Source of the DNA: Paenibacillus sp. GP183
GTDB lineage: Bacteria; Bacillota; Bacilli; Paenibacillales; NBRC-103111
Length of the DNA stretch: 64,000 nt
Assembly: GCF_900104695.1 (NCBI RefSeq)
Contig: NZ_FNSW01000001.1
Span: 4,520,001-4,584,000 of the forward strand
Direction of reading: 5' to 3'
Of the stretch, positions 8,894 to 17,656 are shown one piece after another (within the stretch, counting starts at the first letter, position 1; each line of letters starts with the position of its first letter). The notes under the pieces were generated by a model. The model worked only from the letters and a program-made list of their open reading frames with translations. It was not told where the DNA came from and did not search any database. The position numbers and the translations under genes are program-made.

Positions 8894-9739
8894 GTGATCA
8901 CCGTATCAGGAATGAATTCTATAGATCCATCCCTATTTTCGGGTATGGAACGTGCCATTTTTATGCGAAAGGATCAAAGCCCGATTGTATACAGATATGA
9001 ATCGCTTACACAGTTGAGATTCGAACTGAATTTAAGAATAAAAATACTTGAAGCCGCGAATGGACTCTTAAGGAGCAAAGCAGCATTTGCTTCCTTTAAG
9101 AAATCAAGATGCAACACTATATTTTGGAACCTTACAGCATATGGGGGGTTTGCTCTTAAGAGGGGTGATTTGCCCTCAACAGCGATAAGAGATATTTTCA
9201 CAAACGGTGCTCTCTATGCTTTTGAGTGCTCTACAGCGATGGTCATCGTTTTGTATAAGGCAGTTCTTGATTCCATCGGCGAATATAGATTCAACCAATA
9301 TTTTGCGGATCTCCTTTTGTGGTACTGGGTCCTTGATAAAGATCTTAGGTATATCACCATAAATAGCAGCAGAGAAAGCTATCCGGGAGATATTCTTTAT
9401 TTTAATAATCCGGACTTCATCCCCGATACACCGGAATGGCGGGGTGAGAATGTTGTTAAATTCGACGAAAACCTTTATTACGGACATGGTATTGGCATAA
9501 CCAATGCAGAAGGCATAATAGCTGTACTTAACAAAATAAGAAAACCGAATAGTACACGATCCGCTTACCTTCTAGAACAAGCCTCATACCCGGATTTCAA
9601 ATATTTATTTCATATTGCGGCTGGCCGCAGCTCCGATCATTATGTTTATGAATCCGTACAGCAATTCAACAGAAACCTCATAACTGCAAAAATTGGGCTC
9701 TCTCGTCAAATCAGAGTGTTTGACATTTGTAATCACTAA
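8894..9739 (+). CDS. tgl: Protein-glutamine gamma-glutamyltransferase (transglutaminase Tgl)
   Basis: A 281-residue protein starting at GTG-8894, with GAAAGGAT upstream. It follows the Bacillus subtilis Tgl layout: an N-terminal MITVSG strand, then LRFELNLRIKILEAA, RDIFTNGALYAFECSTAM with the catalytic Cys in FEC, and WRGENV and GHGIGI carrying the Glu and His of the active site. Tgl cross-links spore coat proteins through epsilon-(gamma-glutamyl)lysine bonds during sporulation. The B. subtilis enzyme is about 245 residues; this one carries some 30 extra C-terminal residues after the usual LFHIAAG end. It is preceded by its own leader and has no operon partners. Confidence 0.93.
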   Translation: MITVSGMNSIDPSLFSGMERAIFMRKDQSPIVYRYESLTQLRFELNLRIKILEAANGLLRSKAAFASFKKSRCNTIFWNLTAYGGFALKRGDLPSTAIRDIFTNGALYAFECSTAMVIVLYKAVLDSIGEYRFNQYFADLLLWYWVLDKDLRYITINSSRESYPGDILYFNNPDFIPDTPEWRGENVVKFDENLYYGHGIGITNAEGIIAVLNKIRKPNSTRSAYLLEQASYPDFKYLFHIAAGRSSDHYVYESVQQFNRNLITAKIGLSRQIRVFDICNH

Positions 9740-9767
9740 AAAAAGGTAGAGTAGATTTTTTTAAGAG

Positions 9768-9874
9768 GACGTACTATTCAAATAGCTGTCAAGGATGTGG
9801 ATCAGAGGGATTCTGGATCGTTCGCTAAGTATGATTTAGTACAGTGGTATGACAAGAAGCTTATCTCCAATTAG
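9768..9874 (+). pseudogene. C-terminal fragment of an unknown gene
   Basis: An open run without a start reads TIQIAVKDVDQRDSGSFAKY, then DLVQWYDKKLISN, to a stop at 9872-9874. It is protein-like but not recognised. It probably remains from a deleted gene; the rest of 9875-10109 shows nothing clear. Confidence 0.35.
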
Positions 9875-10109
9875 GAGAACAGAAAGGAACCACTATAGAT
9901 TTATAAATAATTGGTTTACTCGGAGAACTGGACAAGCCTGTTAAGAATTATTGAGAACAAACCAATTTATCGGAAGAAGATTGAGAAGACTTAGTTTCTT
10001 TTTCGAGGTTAATAAGTTGTAGGACAGATGTTACCCTATAAATTACTTCAGCTACCTTTTGTTCACAAAGTCCATTTTGTTCTTGATCGTATAATGTTAG
10101 GGCATCAGT

Positions 10110-10480
10110 TAAGTCTTAATGTTAGCTTTCGGACGCGGGCGTCATGAATGCCGGTGTTGCCGCCGAATCCGCCCGTAGGCGGCATCACGTGAGCCGCGTC
10201 GCCGACTAGAAACGCTCGCCCTACGGTGTGTGGTCAGCTATATAGGCAGCCTTCAGGCATGGTTTAAGGACCCGAGCAAGAAACTGTCGCCAGCCGAGAA
10301 GATCGTCGATGATAACGCCGTCGTCTTGGGGCGCTCATTCCCGAATATGGGTTTTCTGATGAAAAATTTGAGAATCCGCATACGCCGTCGGGACGACCCG
10401 GCTCACTCGCGGCGCACGTGCTTGTCGAGCACCAAGGCGAGCGGGCTCTCCACAATTGATATCTGTAACGGCCAACGCGC
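10110..10480 (-). pseudogene. FAD-dependent monooxygenase fragment, GC-rich and frameshifted
   Basis: On the minus strand 10110-10228 reads [20 protein letters not shown], then [10 protein letters not shown]. This is the GD-motif FAD-binding segment of the PheA/TfdB-type aromatic hydroxylases. Further C-terminal-like pieces (VIIDDLLGWRQFLARVLKP) appear between 10260 and 10330 with an in-frame stop, in an order that shows rearrangement. The stretch is visibly richer in G and C than its neighbours. It is a relic of a gene from a high-GC donor; no functional product is possible. Confidence 0.75.
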
Positions 10481-10691
10481 CATAGCGGATCTTTATCATC
10501 ATAATTTATGGGACTTTGCGAGGATCGGCAATCGACGATTGCTTCTCTACCTGAGATCATCCTTGGAATTAAGAAAAAAGGATTGAAATTGGTAACAGTT
10601 TCATCCAAACCTTAATTGGGTGGCTTTCATTGCTGATTGTAAGGGGTCTTAAATATCATTCGTCTGTCCTTTAAGCGGTAGAAATGATCAA

Positions 10692-12026
10692 TCAATTATT
10701 TGGATTGGCAGCATAGTCTAACCAATAAAGTGTGAGTGACCAACCCACGATAACGTGTCGCAAATATTCATTAGAAATCGGTGTCCTATCACCGTTATTA
10801 TCATCGTTATCTTCAGACATACGACTTTGATTCTGAGAATCATGCTTTTCTTTTTGAGTACCCTGTTCCCCATTCGCCACAATGTCTTCGATGCGCCAAG
10901 GCGATTGTTTGGACTTCCGGTTGAAAATAAACAAATATGCGATGTTTCGTTTCGAATCTCCTTTCTTATGAATAGCAACCTGCAATTCGAGTTCTACGGA
11001 TAAGTTCTCATCCCAGCCGGAATCGTTTGTGTTGTCCGTATTCCCCGATCCTCGGTGTTTTTTGGTTCGAATGGACATCAACGATTCCATTTCCTGAATG
11101 AAAAACTCGAATTTTTCTTTTGCAATTCCTTCTGAAACTTGCCGGAGTATTTCCGAATCCTGCTGATTCATTGCTTCAACAAAGCTTTCCGCTAAAATAA
11201 GCGGGGAAGCGGAATCGAAAAACGATCTTAGATTTCCTGCAGCCTTATGCACCATCAACTGATGCGCAAGATCAGGATCATTGGATCGATGCGTAGTGCT
11301 ACGAAAGAAATGGACACAAAAATGTCCTGAAAAACCATTGTCTGGAATACCATCCCCACCATGGGGCATGCCATTCATGGATGCAGCTAACCATTCATGA
11401 TTCGAATGAACGAGAATCGCTTTCCGCTTCCAGCTCCAACGGCCGTTATAAATTTGTTTCATGATTTTCGTGTCTTCTTTCGTGAGTGGTTGTACATCCG
11501 CATGATCGTTTCCCGCCCGTCGTTGAACCTGAAAAGTAAGACCCGTTTCCAAATCCGTTATGGAGAAAATGCTTTTACGAGACACAATATGCTCAGCATC
11601 TTCCCATGAAATCAATTTCCCGTAATGGTTTTTTCTCAACGTATCTGCATAATTCAGCAATTTGCTCGAAACATTTCTTGGCAGTACAAGCCGTTTCAAT
11701 TCAGATTCATCCCATAAATTTCCCGATTGCTCTAAACGAAAACGCTTTTCTTGATTGCCTTGCAGCATGGTTACATAAATATCGGTCATACAGGAGGCGT
11801 TGGTAACATTCTCCTTTTTAGCATTATTCAATGCTTGAGCGATTTCGGGACTGTCGATATCGAGCCTACTTTCCAACTCCGAGCTTTGACTCGAACGTAC
11901 GCTTATGGTAACCATGGTTTTCTGGGAAACCTCTGCGGCAAATGCCGGGAATCGTTGTTCCGGAAGCGTAAAAATAACCACTACCGCAAGCATCGTCGCA
12001 ATTCCTCGATAAAATTGTTTAAACAT
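10692..12026 (-). CDS. Secreted protein of unknown function with conserved GHFCxHF-type domain
   Basis: A 444-residue protein. Residues 1-31 look like a signal peptide (MFKQFYRGIATMLAVVVIFT, cut after PAFAA). The middle, about 155-265, carries ITDLETGLTFQVQRRAGNDH and then PLTKEDTKIMKQIYNGRWSW, SMNGMPHGGDGIPDNGFSGH and CVHFFRSTTH. I associate this His/Cys-rich block with a family of secreted Bacillales proteins of unknown role. The C-terminal 150 residues are charged, and an acidic SEDNDDNNGD stretch precedes a hydrophobic end. The block of His and Cys residues suggests metal binding or a hydrolase, but no reaction is claimed. Confidence 0.8.
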   Translation of the reverse strand: MFKQFYRGIATMLAVVVIFTLPEQRFPAFAAEVSQKTMVTISVRSSQSSELESRLDIDSPEIAQALNNAKKENVTNASCMTDIYVTMLQGNQEKRFRLEQSGNLWDESELKRLVLPRNVSSKLLNYADTLRKNHYGKLISWEDAEHIVSRKSIFSITDLETGLTFQVQRRAGNDHADVQPLTKEDTKIMKQIYNGRWSWKRKAILVHSNHEWLAASMNGMPHGGDGIPDNGFSGHFCVHFFRSTTHRSNDPDLAHQLMVHKAAGNLRSFFDSASPLILAESFVEAMNQQDSEILRQVSEGIAKEKFEFFIQEMESLMSIRTKKHRGSGNTDNTNDSGWDENLSVELELQVAIHKKGDSKRNIAYLFIFNRKSKQSPWRIEDIVANGEQGTQKEKHDSQNQSRMSEDNDDNNGDRTPISNEYLRHVIVGWSLTLYWLDYAANPNN

Positions 12027-12254
12027 GTCTTACCCCCTGCCCAACATAATTGAAGTCCAAGAAAATAATACTAACTCCTGTCTTTATTATTTTCCGCAAA
12101 ATGGATAGATATGTGATGAAAAGGGGGGGGACTCAGTTTGTCGACGAAACCACGCTATATCTCATTTTCTACTTCGTTTGTTTATTCATAGTAACCGGTT
12201 TTGCGAAAAAACCTCATAAGGATGAGCGAAGTTATTACGAGTCCCGTGGATATC
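12027..12254 (+). other. Short stretch with possible truncated small membrane protein
   Basis: A frame from ATG-12050 contains one membrane segment (TLYLIFYFVCLFIVTGFAKK) and runs into the IS6-like end at 12255, where its sequence becomes element DNA. It may be a small gene cut by that insertion; evidence is weak. A G8 run at 12123-12130 precedes it. Confidence 0.3.
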
Positions 12255-12327
12255 GATTCTGGTGCAAAAATATTTTTACATACCATATGTAGTGTGAAGT
12301 TGAAGTCAAATGAAATTTTAGGGCACT
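12255..12327 (+). repeat. Truncated copy of the IS6-type miniature element
   Basis: About 70 bases beginning GATTCTGGTGCAAAAATATT match the left part of the complete element at 16075-16183, with few differences. The right half and its inverted end are missing. Confidence 0.75.
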
Positions 12328-12330
12328 GTT

Positions 12331-12463
12331 CATTGCTTTTCAATATTCATTACAGATGAAAAAGCAATTGAGCAAGCATTTTGAAATCGAAAAGATCACA
12401 TTTGTTCCCATGAACGTACCGCCAGCATTCGTATATGTCTGTCGCAAAAAGGAGGCCCAGTAA
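12331..12463 (+). pseudogene. C-terminal fragment, probable SAM-dependent methyltransferase
   Basis: An open run without a start ends in QLSKHFEIEKITFVPMNVPP, then AFVYVCRKKEAQ, with a stop at 12461-12463. The ending resembles class I methyltransferases, but the part that would identify it is gone. The run directly precedes the MFS remnant, with the ATG at 12465 two bases after the stop. Confidence 0.45.
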
Positions 12464-12464
12464 G

Positions 12465-12850
12465 ATGACTGAGGATCATTTCCCCAAGGTAAATTGCGGC
12501 ATAAGAATAACCGATGACTGGTTGATGATCGCGCTCGTCATCTTTGCACAGTTGATGCCGTCTGCTTTCCTGAGTGTCTTCATCAGTCCACTTACCGATC
12601 GTTTTCCCAAGCAGTTGAGCATGATCTTCGCCGACCTTACTCGGGTCGTCTTGATACTAAGTATGATCTTTTTCGTCCATTCTCGTGGATGTTGCTGTTC
12701 CTCGTGCTGCTCAATGGCGTTGCCAAAACGATCTTTGAACCAGCGCGCATCGCTTCGGTACGTCGAATTGTCGGGAACCATAGCATCCCGACGGTATCGC
12801 CTTGTTCCAATACGAAAACAGCAGGTTGAAAAAACACCTGCTATTTCTGA
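12465..12850 (+). pseudogene. MFS transporter fragment, frameshifted
   Basis: The frame from ATG-12465 soon becomes MFS-like: LMIALVIFAQLMPSAFLSVF, then ISPLTDRFPKQLSMIFADLT, which is the family's loop between helices 2 and 3. A frameshift near 12680 moves the homology to another frame reading LLNGVAKTIFEPARIASVRR. The remainder of the 12-helix transporter is absent. It was probably a multidrug-type exporter of the YkuC/BcrAD-like MFS group, and the gene is dead. Confidence 0.75.
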
Positions 12851-12926
12851 GCCAATGGATCAATAATTTGTCGGGTTGACTGCATAAAATTCTTATAATC
12901 TATAATTAAGACTACCCTTTTTAATT

Positions 12927-13282
12927 TTTGCAACACAACCGATAGGTCCAATGACCTTTCACTTTGATATAGGTCTCATCGCACCTCCATGAATCATTCA
13001 CAGGTTTTAGATGGGGACGAACTTTATTGGCTATTTCTAGAGAATATTCATCGACCCATCTCATAGAGGGCACTGAAAAAGTCACTTTTTTAAAAACAAT
13101 AAAATAGCAGAAAAAAACGAGCCTCTAGAATCGCTTCTAAGGCTCGTTATGCATTTAGGGAGACATCTTTGAATCCCCTAATTTCTTTGTTTTTTCAAAA
13201 ACAGTACTATTTCAGTGCCCTCCATAATGGTTGTGTGAGAGATTGATATGCCTCGTTCAGACATCATTTCTACCAAATCACG
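12927..13282 (-). pseudogene. IS6-family transposase fragment joined to an IS end
   Basis: On the minus strand the sequence reads RDLVEMMSERGISISHTTIM and then RWVDEY...DETYIKVKGHWTY, which is the IS6/IS240 transposase from its N-terminal region to the first DDE Asp. The reading is interrupted by the miniature element at 13066-13222. After GHWTY it runs straight into the IS6 end GGTTGTGTTGCAAAAA (complement of 12925-12940), so the catalytic core is deleted. It is not functional. Confidence 0.85.
13066..13222. mobile_element. 157-base miniature inverted-repeat element with CATA target duplication
   Basis: The ends are GAGGGCACTGAAA (left) and its complement TTTCAGTGCCCTC (right). CATA flanks both sides (13062-13065 and 13223-13226). 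An inner hairpin AACGAGCC...GGCTCGTT is present and there is no coding region. Removing the element and one CATA restores a continuous IS6 transposase reading frame. The ends resemble IS1182-type elements, but that assignment is tentative. Confidence 0.85.
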
Positions 13283-13453
13283 TTAACTTAATCGGTATAG
13301 AAGATACCACCTTACCGTTAGTAAAATGATTTCCACCCCAAAATGTTTCCATTTGAATAGATTGAGTCCTTTTTCCATTTTTATAAGTTCGATCTCCAGC
13401 CCCCCTCGGACTTTAATCAAATAACATTCAATGTAGGGGCAGTGAGCGAACGA
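13283..13453. other. No gene seen
   Basis: AT-rich sequence with no reading frame or clear structure. Confidence 0.4.
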
Positions 13454-13744
13454 CTAAAGTCGGCTTCTACTGCTTCTTTTTGATTTACTTATTTTGAACT
13501 GAATGCTTTTGTGCGTCAGAATTAGAACTAACCAAGATCCTAAAGCAATTATACCTTCGCCGGTATTAGATTTGAGTTCCGTAAAATAATGACTTAACAA
13601 CACTCCAGTCATTGTTATTGCAAGACAATCGAAAAAAATGACTGAAGCAGATTGTCCCGTGTTAAAAAACGCATACCTAATGAAAGACAGCATACAAAAT
13701 ATTATTTGTATAACAACCATTATAAAAAAGAGATTGGCTTTCAT
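13454..13744 (-). CDS. Small membrane protein, three membrane segments
   Basis: A 96-residue protein (MKANLFFIMVVIQIIFCMLS, and so on) with three hydrophobic segments and a strongly basic C-terminus (KISKSKRSSRSRL). The spacing of its last two segments is reminiscent of the membrane part of DUF421 proteins, one of which is encoded immediately upstream, but the similarity is too weak to assign it. It lies 25 bases after the DUF421 stop on the same strand and is likely co-transcribed. Function unknown. Confidence 0.6.
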   Translation of the reverse strand: MKANLFFIMVVIQIIFCMLSFIRYAFFNTGQSASVIFFDCLAITMTGVLLSHYFTELKSNTGEGIIALGSWLVLILTHKSIQFKISKSKRSSRSRL

Positions 13745-13769
13745 ATCTTTAACTCCTTATCTGAAATCT

Positions 13770-14462
13770 TTACATCTGACTTTCTCTTGTAACACGGAGG
13801 TCAACAAAGAGAGTTCCCTTGCTGTCCATCTGCACGAATAACACATTTTCAAGCTGAACGCCGCGTTTATACAGTTCTTTCAGCAACCATTTTCGGCTCT
13901 TTCCGACTGGTTTAAGGTTTTCTTCGAGTACGTTCCCTTCCACAACGCATAGGATTGGTAATCCTCTGGATGATGATTGAATATTCATGTCGCTCCGACT
14001 AAGTGGTAGGGCTTGAGCCTTCTTTAATACAGTTATAGTCCCATCCGTCTCCAAGATCGCAGTCTCAACTTCGTCCAGGTAAAAAATATCTTTCTTACGT
14101 AGCAACATAAGCAGCTCATGAACACTTAGTCGGATTCCTTTCAAAAGGTCGTCACGCACTTGTCCGTTTTCAATGATTACCGTGTACTGGCTTTCGAGTA
14201 GCCGGCGACCACGAGATGATTTCATGGCGATAAAGTCCGACAGCAAAACAAGAAGTGAAAACGCGGAAAGGCTCAGGAGACCCAGCCATAGGGGCACATC
14301 TTTTTTGAACATAAGATTGCCACCAATTGATCCGAAGGTCGTTCCGGCAACGAAATCGAAGAACGTCATTTGGGAAATCAGCTTTTTACCGAGTATCCGT
14401 GACCAGAGTATCAGCCCGCCAAGAGCCATTACCGATCGTAACAGTGAATCCCATACATCCAA
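13770..14462 (-). CDS. DUF421 (YetF/YcaP-type) membrane protein
   Basis: About 230 residues from TTG-14462, chosen because AAGGGGGG lies about 9 bases upstream; an ATG at 14546 extends the frame without homology. Three N-terminal membrane helices include FFDFVAGTTFGSIGGNLMF, the DUF421 signature. The cytosolic DUF421 domain follows: RRLLESQYTVIIENGQV, the helix DDLLKGIRLSVHELLMLLRK, and VETAILETDGTITVLKKAQ. YetF-type proteins are common in spore formers and have been linked to spore germination or envelope functions, but the mechanism is unclear. It is followed closely by a small membrane protein gene. Confidence 0.88.
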   Translation of the reverse strand: MDVWDSLLRSVMALGGLILWSRILGKKLISQMTFFDFVAGTTFGSIGGNLMFKKDVPLWLGLLSLSAFSLLVLLSDFIAMKSSRGRRLLESQYTVIIENGQVRDDLLKGIRLSVHELLMLLRKKDIFYLDEVETAILETDGTITVLKKAQALPLSRSDMNIQSSSRGLPILCVVEGNVLEENLKPVGKSRKWLLKELYKRGVQLENVLFVQMDSKGTLFVDLRVTRESQM

Positions 14463-14547
14463 GGTGAGAACCCCCCTTCTTTGTAATTCATTCTTGCCGA
14501 TTTCTGTCATTCGATACAATATGTACAGATTTTCCCATCCACACAAA

Positions 14548-14586
14548 TCAGACCGGATGCCTCTTAAAAGAGATACCCGGTCTGAT
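14548..14586. other. Stem-loop upstream of DUF421 gene
   Basis: The perfect 10-base arms ATCAGACCGG and CCGGTCTGAT enclose an inner CTCTT/AAGAG pair. No T-run follows on the plus strand; on the minus strand ATTTG follows. It may be a leader structure or a weak terminator. Confidence 0.5.
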
Positions 14587-14766
14587 AAGGGATTAGTTGT
14601 TAAAATTATAACGATAATACACTATAATGATAAGGTCGATAAAGTGATGAAATAGTACATCTGAACAAAACACTAGATTTTATACATATGTCCAATTTTA
14701 ATGTTATGCTAAAACTTAATAATCCTTCGAAAGTACGAGATGGCACACTGAATAGGAGTGATATTT

Positions 14767-15210
14767 ATGGAGAGTTGTTGTCAAACATCTAGCAAACCTA
14801 AAACCATCTATATTTGCCCTTCTTGTGGGCAGAATGGAAAAAGCGTCCCACCAGTTACTCTTAAAGCATTGCTTAAACCTTCTGCATTGGAGATTTTCCA
14901 ACCCGAATTACCATATGCTTTTTGCTCCACTCCTTCATGTGATGTTGTCTATTTTAGTGATACGCAAACCTTTAGCAAAGATACCCTCAAAGTCTCGGTT
15001 TTCCAAAAGGAGGATTCGCTGGATGTACCCGTTTGTTATTGTTTTGGCTGGACGAGAGAGCGTCTAAAGGCAGTTCAAGATAAAAAACAACCAATTGACC
15101 ATATTCGAGAACAAGTTCAAGCTGATCGTTGTGGTTGTGAAGTCAACAATCCGCAAGGGTCTTGCTGTTTAGGCAATGTCACTGCATTTGTTCGTAACCT
15201 CGGCACGTAA
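14767..15210 (+). CDS. CopZ-like zinc/iron-sulfur binding protein
   Basis: A 147-residue cysteine-rich protein. The ATG at 14767 is preferred because AGGAG ends 9 bases before it; a GTG at 14758 directly abuts that site. An N-terminal MESCC and a CPSCG zinc-ribbon pair (residues 17-20) are followed by YAFCSTPSCDVVYFS, VPVCYCFGWTRE and the C-terminal DRCGCEVNNPQGSCCLGNV. This is the N-terminal domain of Archaeoglobus CopZ, which binds Zn and a [2Fe-2S] cluster; stand-alone versions are frequent in Bacillales. No copper ATPase or CopA is near, so a role in copper handling is inference only. Confidence 0.85.
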   Translation: MESCCQTSSKPKTIYICPSCGQNGKSVPPVTLKALLKPSALEIFQPELPYAFCSTPSCDVVYFSDTQTFSKDTLKVSVFQKEDSLDVPVCYCFGWTRERLKAVQDKKQPIDHIREQVQADRCGCEVNNPQGSCCLGNVTAFVRNLGT

Positions 15211-15237
15211 CAACACAATTGCTCTTGTGATGCGTTC

Positions 15238-15483
15238 TTAGCGTATGGAAAAATGCTTATTTTGAGGGCATTTCCGGCTTATCGTACGAAATCCGCGTTT
15301 TGTTGGCGGGACTGAGTCAATAACATGAATCTGTAATTGGTCCTCGTCTCTATGATGGACACCGCCGTATCCACCACTGTGATCGTGGTGTACTCCGTAC
15401 CCACCGTATATACCACCATAACCTACGTATCCGTAGTAGGGATACGGATAATGATGTCCATGGTGATGCCCGTAATATGCCAT
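15238..15483 (-). CDS. Gly/Tyr/His-rich small protein
   Basis: The protein starts at ATG-15483 (MAYYGHHHGHHYPYPYYGYV), with GGAGGGGA upstream. It is a low-complexity chain of HH, YG and GGY repeats over about 45 residues, then a charged tail. Similar His/Tyr/Gly-rich proteins occur as spore coat or cell-surface components in Bacillales, where the Tyr can be cross-linked. A spore role is inference; no family is recognised. Its His density would bind divalent metals. Confidence 0.6.
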   Translation of the reverse strand: MAYYGHHHGHHYPYPYYGYVGYGGIYGGYGVHHDHSGGYGGVHHRDEDQLQIHVIDSVPPTKRGFRTISRKCPQNKHFSIR

Positions 15484-15528
15484 TAAATAATCCCCTCCCA
15501 AATTCTCAGTTAGAATAACAGCTTATGT

Positions 15529-15750
15529 GTGTCAGGGCAATGGAGAAGCTTGGCTAATCGAATTGGGCCGGATAAAGTTCATGGTCAGGAAGACAAAACA
15601 ATTCGTTCGTACCATACTGAGTATTTTTATAAATCACTAATTGCCATCGGGGCGACGAAAGCTGAACTCCTCTTGGTTGATGGCGTAGGACATGGGAAAA
15701 CCTTACGTTCAAAAACTTGGGATTATTGGACGAACTGGATATTCAACTAA
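15529..15750 (+). pseudogene. Alpha/beta-hydrolase C-terminal fragment
   Basis: The last 45 codons read FYKSLIAIGATKAELLLVDG, then VGHGKTLRSKTWDYWTNWIF. This is the final helix-strand-His segment (DGVGH) of a prolyl-oligopeptidase or esterase type hydrolase. The nucleophile region and the start are missing. The stop overlaps the repeat module at 15747. Confidence 0.6.
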
Positions 15751-15764
15751 CGGAAAACGATAGC
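15747..15764 (+). repeat. Dispersed repeat, left module CTAACGGAAAACGATAGC
   Basis: It lies directly at the stop of the hydrolase remnant and is followed by a short AAAGGTCGGCCTTTCT hairpin-like stretch. Confidence 0.65.
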
Positions 15765-15813
15765 ACAATAAAGGTCGGCCTTTCTGTTGTAGTGGTGGGG
15801 AAGGAATTCACTA

Positions 15814-15870
15814 ATGATAAAATATGAAGTGATCAACTCAAAATTGTCAGAAGTAAAGTTGCTAGTGTCA
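15814..15870 (+). pseudogene. 5' part of a gene split by the 15871-18414 element
   Basis: An ATG with AAGGA upstream opens a frame of exactly 19 codons (MIKYEVINSKLSEVKLLVS) up to the element's first base. The remainder resumes in the same frame at 18415. Confidence 0.65.
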
Positions 15871-16074
15871 GGTGATAAAAAAGTCTGGAACCAATTTTGT
15901 TGATTTTACTGGGCTTGCCGCAGTACGTGATAAAGACGACAAAAAGAAAGTGTGGAACCGCTAGAATTTACCATGTAAAGAAAGTGGGAAACCGCTATTT
16001 TAACGAGTGAATAAAGTATGAAATTAAATGTTTATATTCTAAACTTAAAATTTAGAAAAGGCCATGAATGATTC

Positions 16075-16183
16075 GGTTCTGGTGCAAAAATATTTTTACC
16101 TACCATATGTAGTGTGAATTTGAAATCAAATCAGAATTTATGTCACTATATATTGTGGCCATAAAATTTTTTGCACCAGAACC
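16075..16183. mobile_element. 109-base IS6-type miniature element with 16-base inverted ends
   Basis: Perfect terminal inverted repeats GGTTCTGGTGCAAAAA bound about 77 bases of non-coding DNA. The ends are of the IS6/IS240 kind (GGTTCTGTTGCAAA-like). A truncated copy lies at 12255-12327. No target duplication was found. Confidence 0.8.
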
Positions 16184-16207
16184 ATAAAAAAAACGATTCG
16201 TATAAGC

Positions 16208-17656
16208 TTACTTCTTCAAGGTGGTCAAGCTTTCGTAATCGTGAATGGCATACCCCACGAAAGAGGCGCGGCTTTGGAGAGTATCGACTACTTTCCCGAG
16301 TTCCTGCATCATTAGCGTCTGTCCTTTATCATGAAAGGTAATGGGCCCTTCGTTGCTCGGTTTCGTTTCCACAGCGACAATAATGGACTTCCCATCTTTA
16401 TCCGCCTCATCCATTTCTTTCGCGACACTGCTGAGAATATCGTTCGAATTGTCATGATAAGCCATCAGGGTAGTTTGATCAAGCTCTCGAATCATCCAGT
16501 CGGACAAGGTAGTACGTCCGCCATGTCCATCCGGCACATTGATCTTCTCCAACCATACCGGTAAATCGGCTCCTACGATCAAATGAGGGGAATCTTTTTT
16601 GATCTCTTCAACGAAACCGCTCACCGTATCTGTCCATAACCCAAGCATCGTATCGGTGTTCTGGTTCCATACCGGCATAACGAACGGCTCTACGTCTAGA
16701 TGGATTCCTTTGAACTGTTGATTAGCCTGGGCTTTTTTATTGTAGTTTTTAACCCAATCGAGAAGCTTGTACATATTAATCTGGTTTTCGAGCAAAATCC
16801 AATTGGGTGCTCCTCCCAATGCATGAACCTCAATGCCAAGAGTACCGGCTTTCGAAATAAAATCCCCGTATTCATTCGCAGGAATATCAGGATCAATCTG
16901 CAGAAAAATGAGGTTGATTTTGTTTTGCTGGAGAAACTGTAACACTTCGTCTTTTTTCGGCAGAAGCGAATTGGTATTCCAAAGCCAGGTGGCATTATAC
17001 TTCGGTTTTCCTGCAGCCGCCGCAGTTTTGTTCAGACTGCCGGGCACAGTCTTCATCGACAAATCGAGCAATGCGGCCATTTCCTGGCGTGTCATAAGTT
17101 CCTGCGGCCGATATGACCATACATCATCGTTATGCGAAACGTCCGCACCGTACCACCCTTGGGCGATCACACTGCTAATCGCTTCCACCGCCCAGTTGTC
17201 GGATTTTTCACGGAAGTTCAGAGCAGGACCGGGGGACAGTCCGCTTTTTTTGGCATACCGCCAGACCATGGCGGAGGCTTCTTGGCGTTTAGCGGGTTTA
17301 TCCGGTGAAAAGATTGCATCCGAGGTGCCGTCTATGATCCCCGCTTGATAAGCGGCGCGTATATAAGGCGCAGCCCAATGTTCTTGGATGTCCGTAAACG
17401 GTACCGGATTGCCATCATCTTTTAATTGAAAAGCAACTGCCAAAAATTTTGCAAGCTGAGCACGGGTCAACGTCTGTTCAGGGCCAAATAAACCTTGACC
17501 AATCCCGTCGACGACATCGAGTTGCTTTAAATCTTCAATATAGGGAAGGTATGAATTGGTATGCGGTATGTCTGTGAAAGCTTCTGCTAACACAGGGGGT
17601 CCCGTCAATGAAATTGTGGCAAGAGCAATAGACAAAATGAACGTAATTTTTTTCAT
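16208..17656 (-). CDS. Secreted protein with SLH domains and a glycosidase-like C-terminal barrel
   Basis: A 482-residue protein. Residues 1-25 form a signal peptide (MKKITFILSIALATISLTG, cut after LAEA). Three S-layer homology domains follow, about 26-85, 86-145 and 146-205 (FTDIPHTNSYLPYIEDLKQL; FTDIQEHWAAPYIRAAYQAG; DNWAVEAISSVIAQGW). These anchor proteins to pyruvylated cell-wall polymer. Residues 220-482 look like a TIM barrel: TWLWNTNSLL, IFLQIDPDIP, IHLDVEPFV with candidate catalytic acids, VGADLPVWL, and LMAYHD. This pattern resembles GH18-like or related hydrolases, but the substrate is unknown. GAGGAACCTG precedes the ATG. The gene sits inside the IS21-ended unit and looks intact. 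Confidence 0.85.
   Translation of the reverse strand: MKKITFILSIALATISLTGPPVLAEAFTDIPHTNSYLPYIEDLKQLDVVDGIGQGLFGPEQTLTRAQLAKFLAVAFQLKDDGNPVPFTDIQEHWAAPYIRAAYQAGIIDGTSDAIFSPDKPAKRQEASAMVWRYAKKSGLSPGPALNFREKSDNWAVEAISSVIAQGWYGADVSHNDDVWSYRPQELMTRQEMAALLDLSMKTVPGSLNKTAAAAGKPKYNATWLWNTNSLLPKKDEVLQFLQQNKINLIFLQIDPDIPANEYGDFISKAGTLGIEVHALGGAPNWILLENQINMYKLLDWVKNYNKKAQANQQFKGIHLDVEPFVMPVWNQNTDTMLGLWTDTVSGFVEEIKKDSPHLIVGADLPVWLEKINVPDGHGGRTTLSDWMIRELDQTTLMAYHDNSNDILSSVAKEMDEADKDGKSIIVAVETKPSNEGPITFHDKGQTLMMQELGKVVDTLQSRASFVGYAIHDYESLTTLKK

Noticed and set aside
12903-13230. Possible CRISPR-like repeats
   Set aside because: No regularly spaced repeats with unique spacers were found here or elsewhere. 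The repeats seen are inverted element ends.
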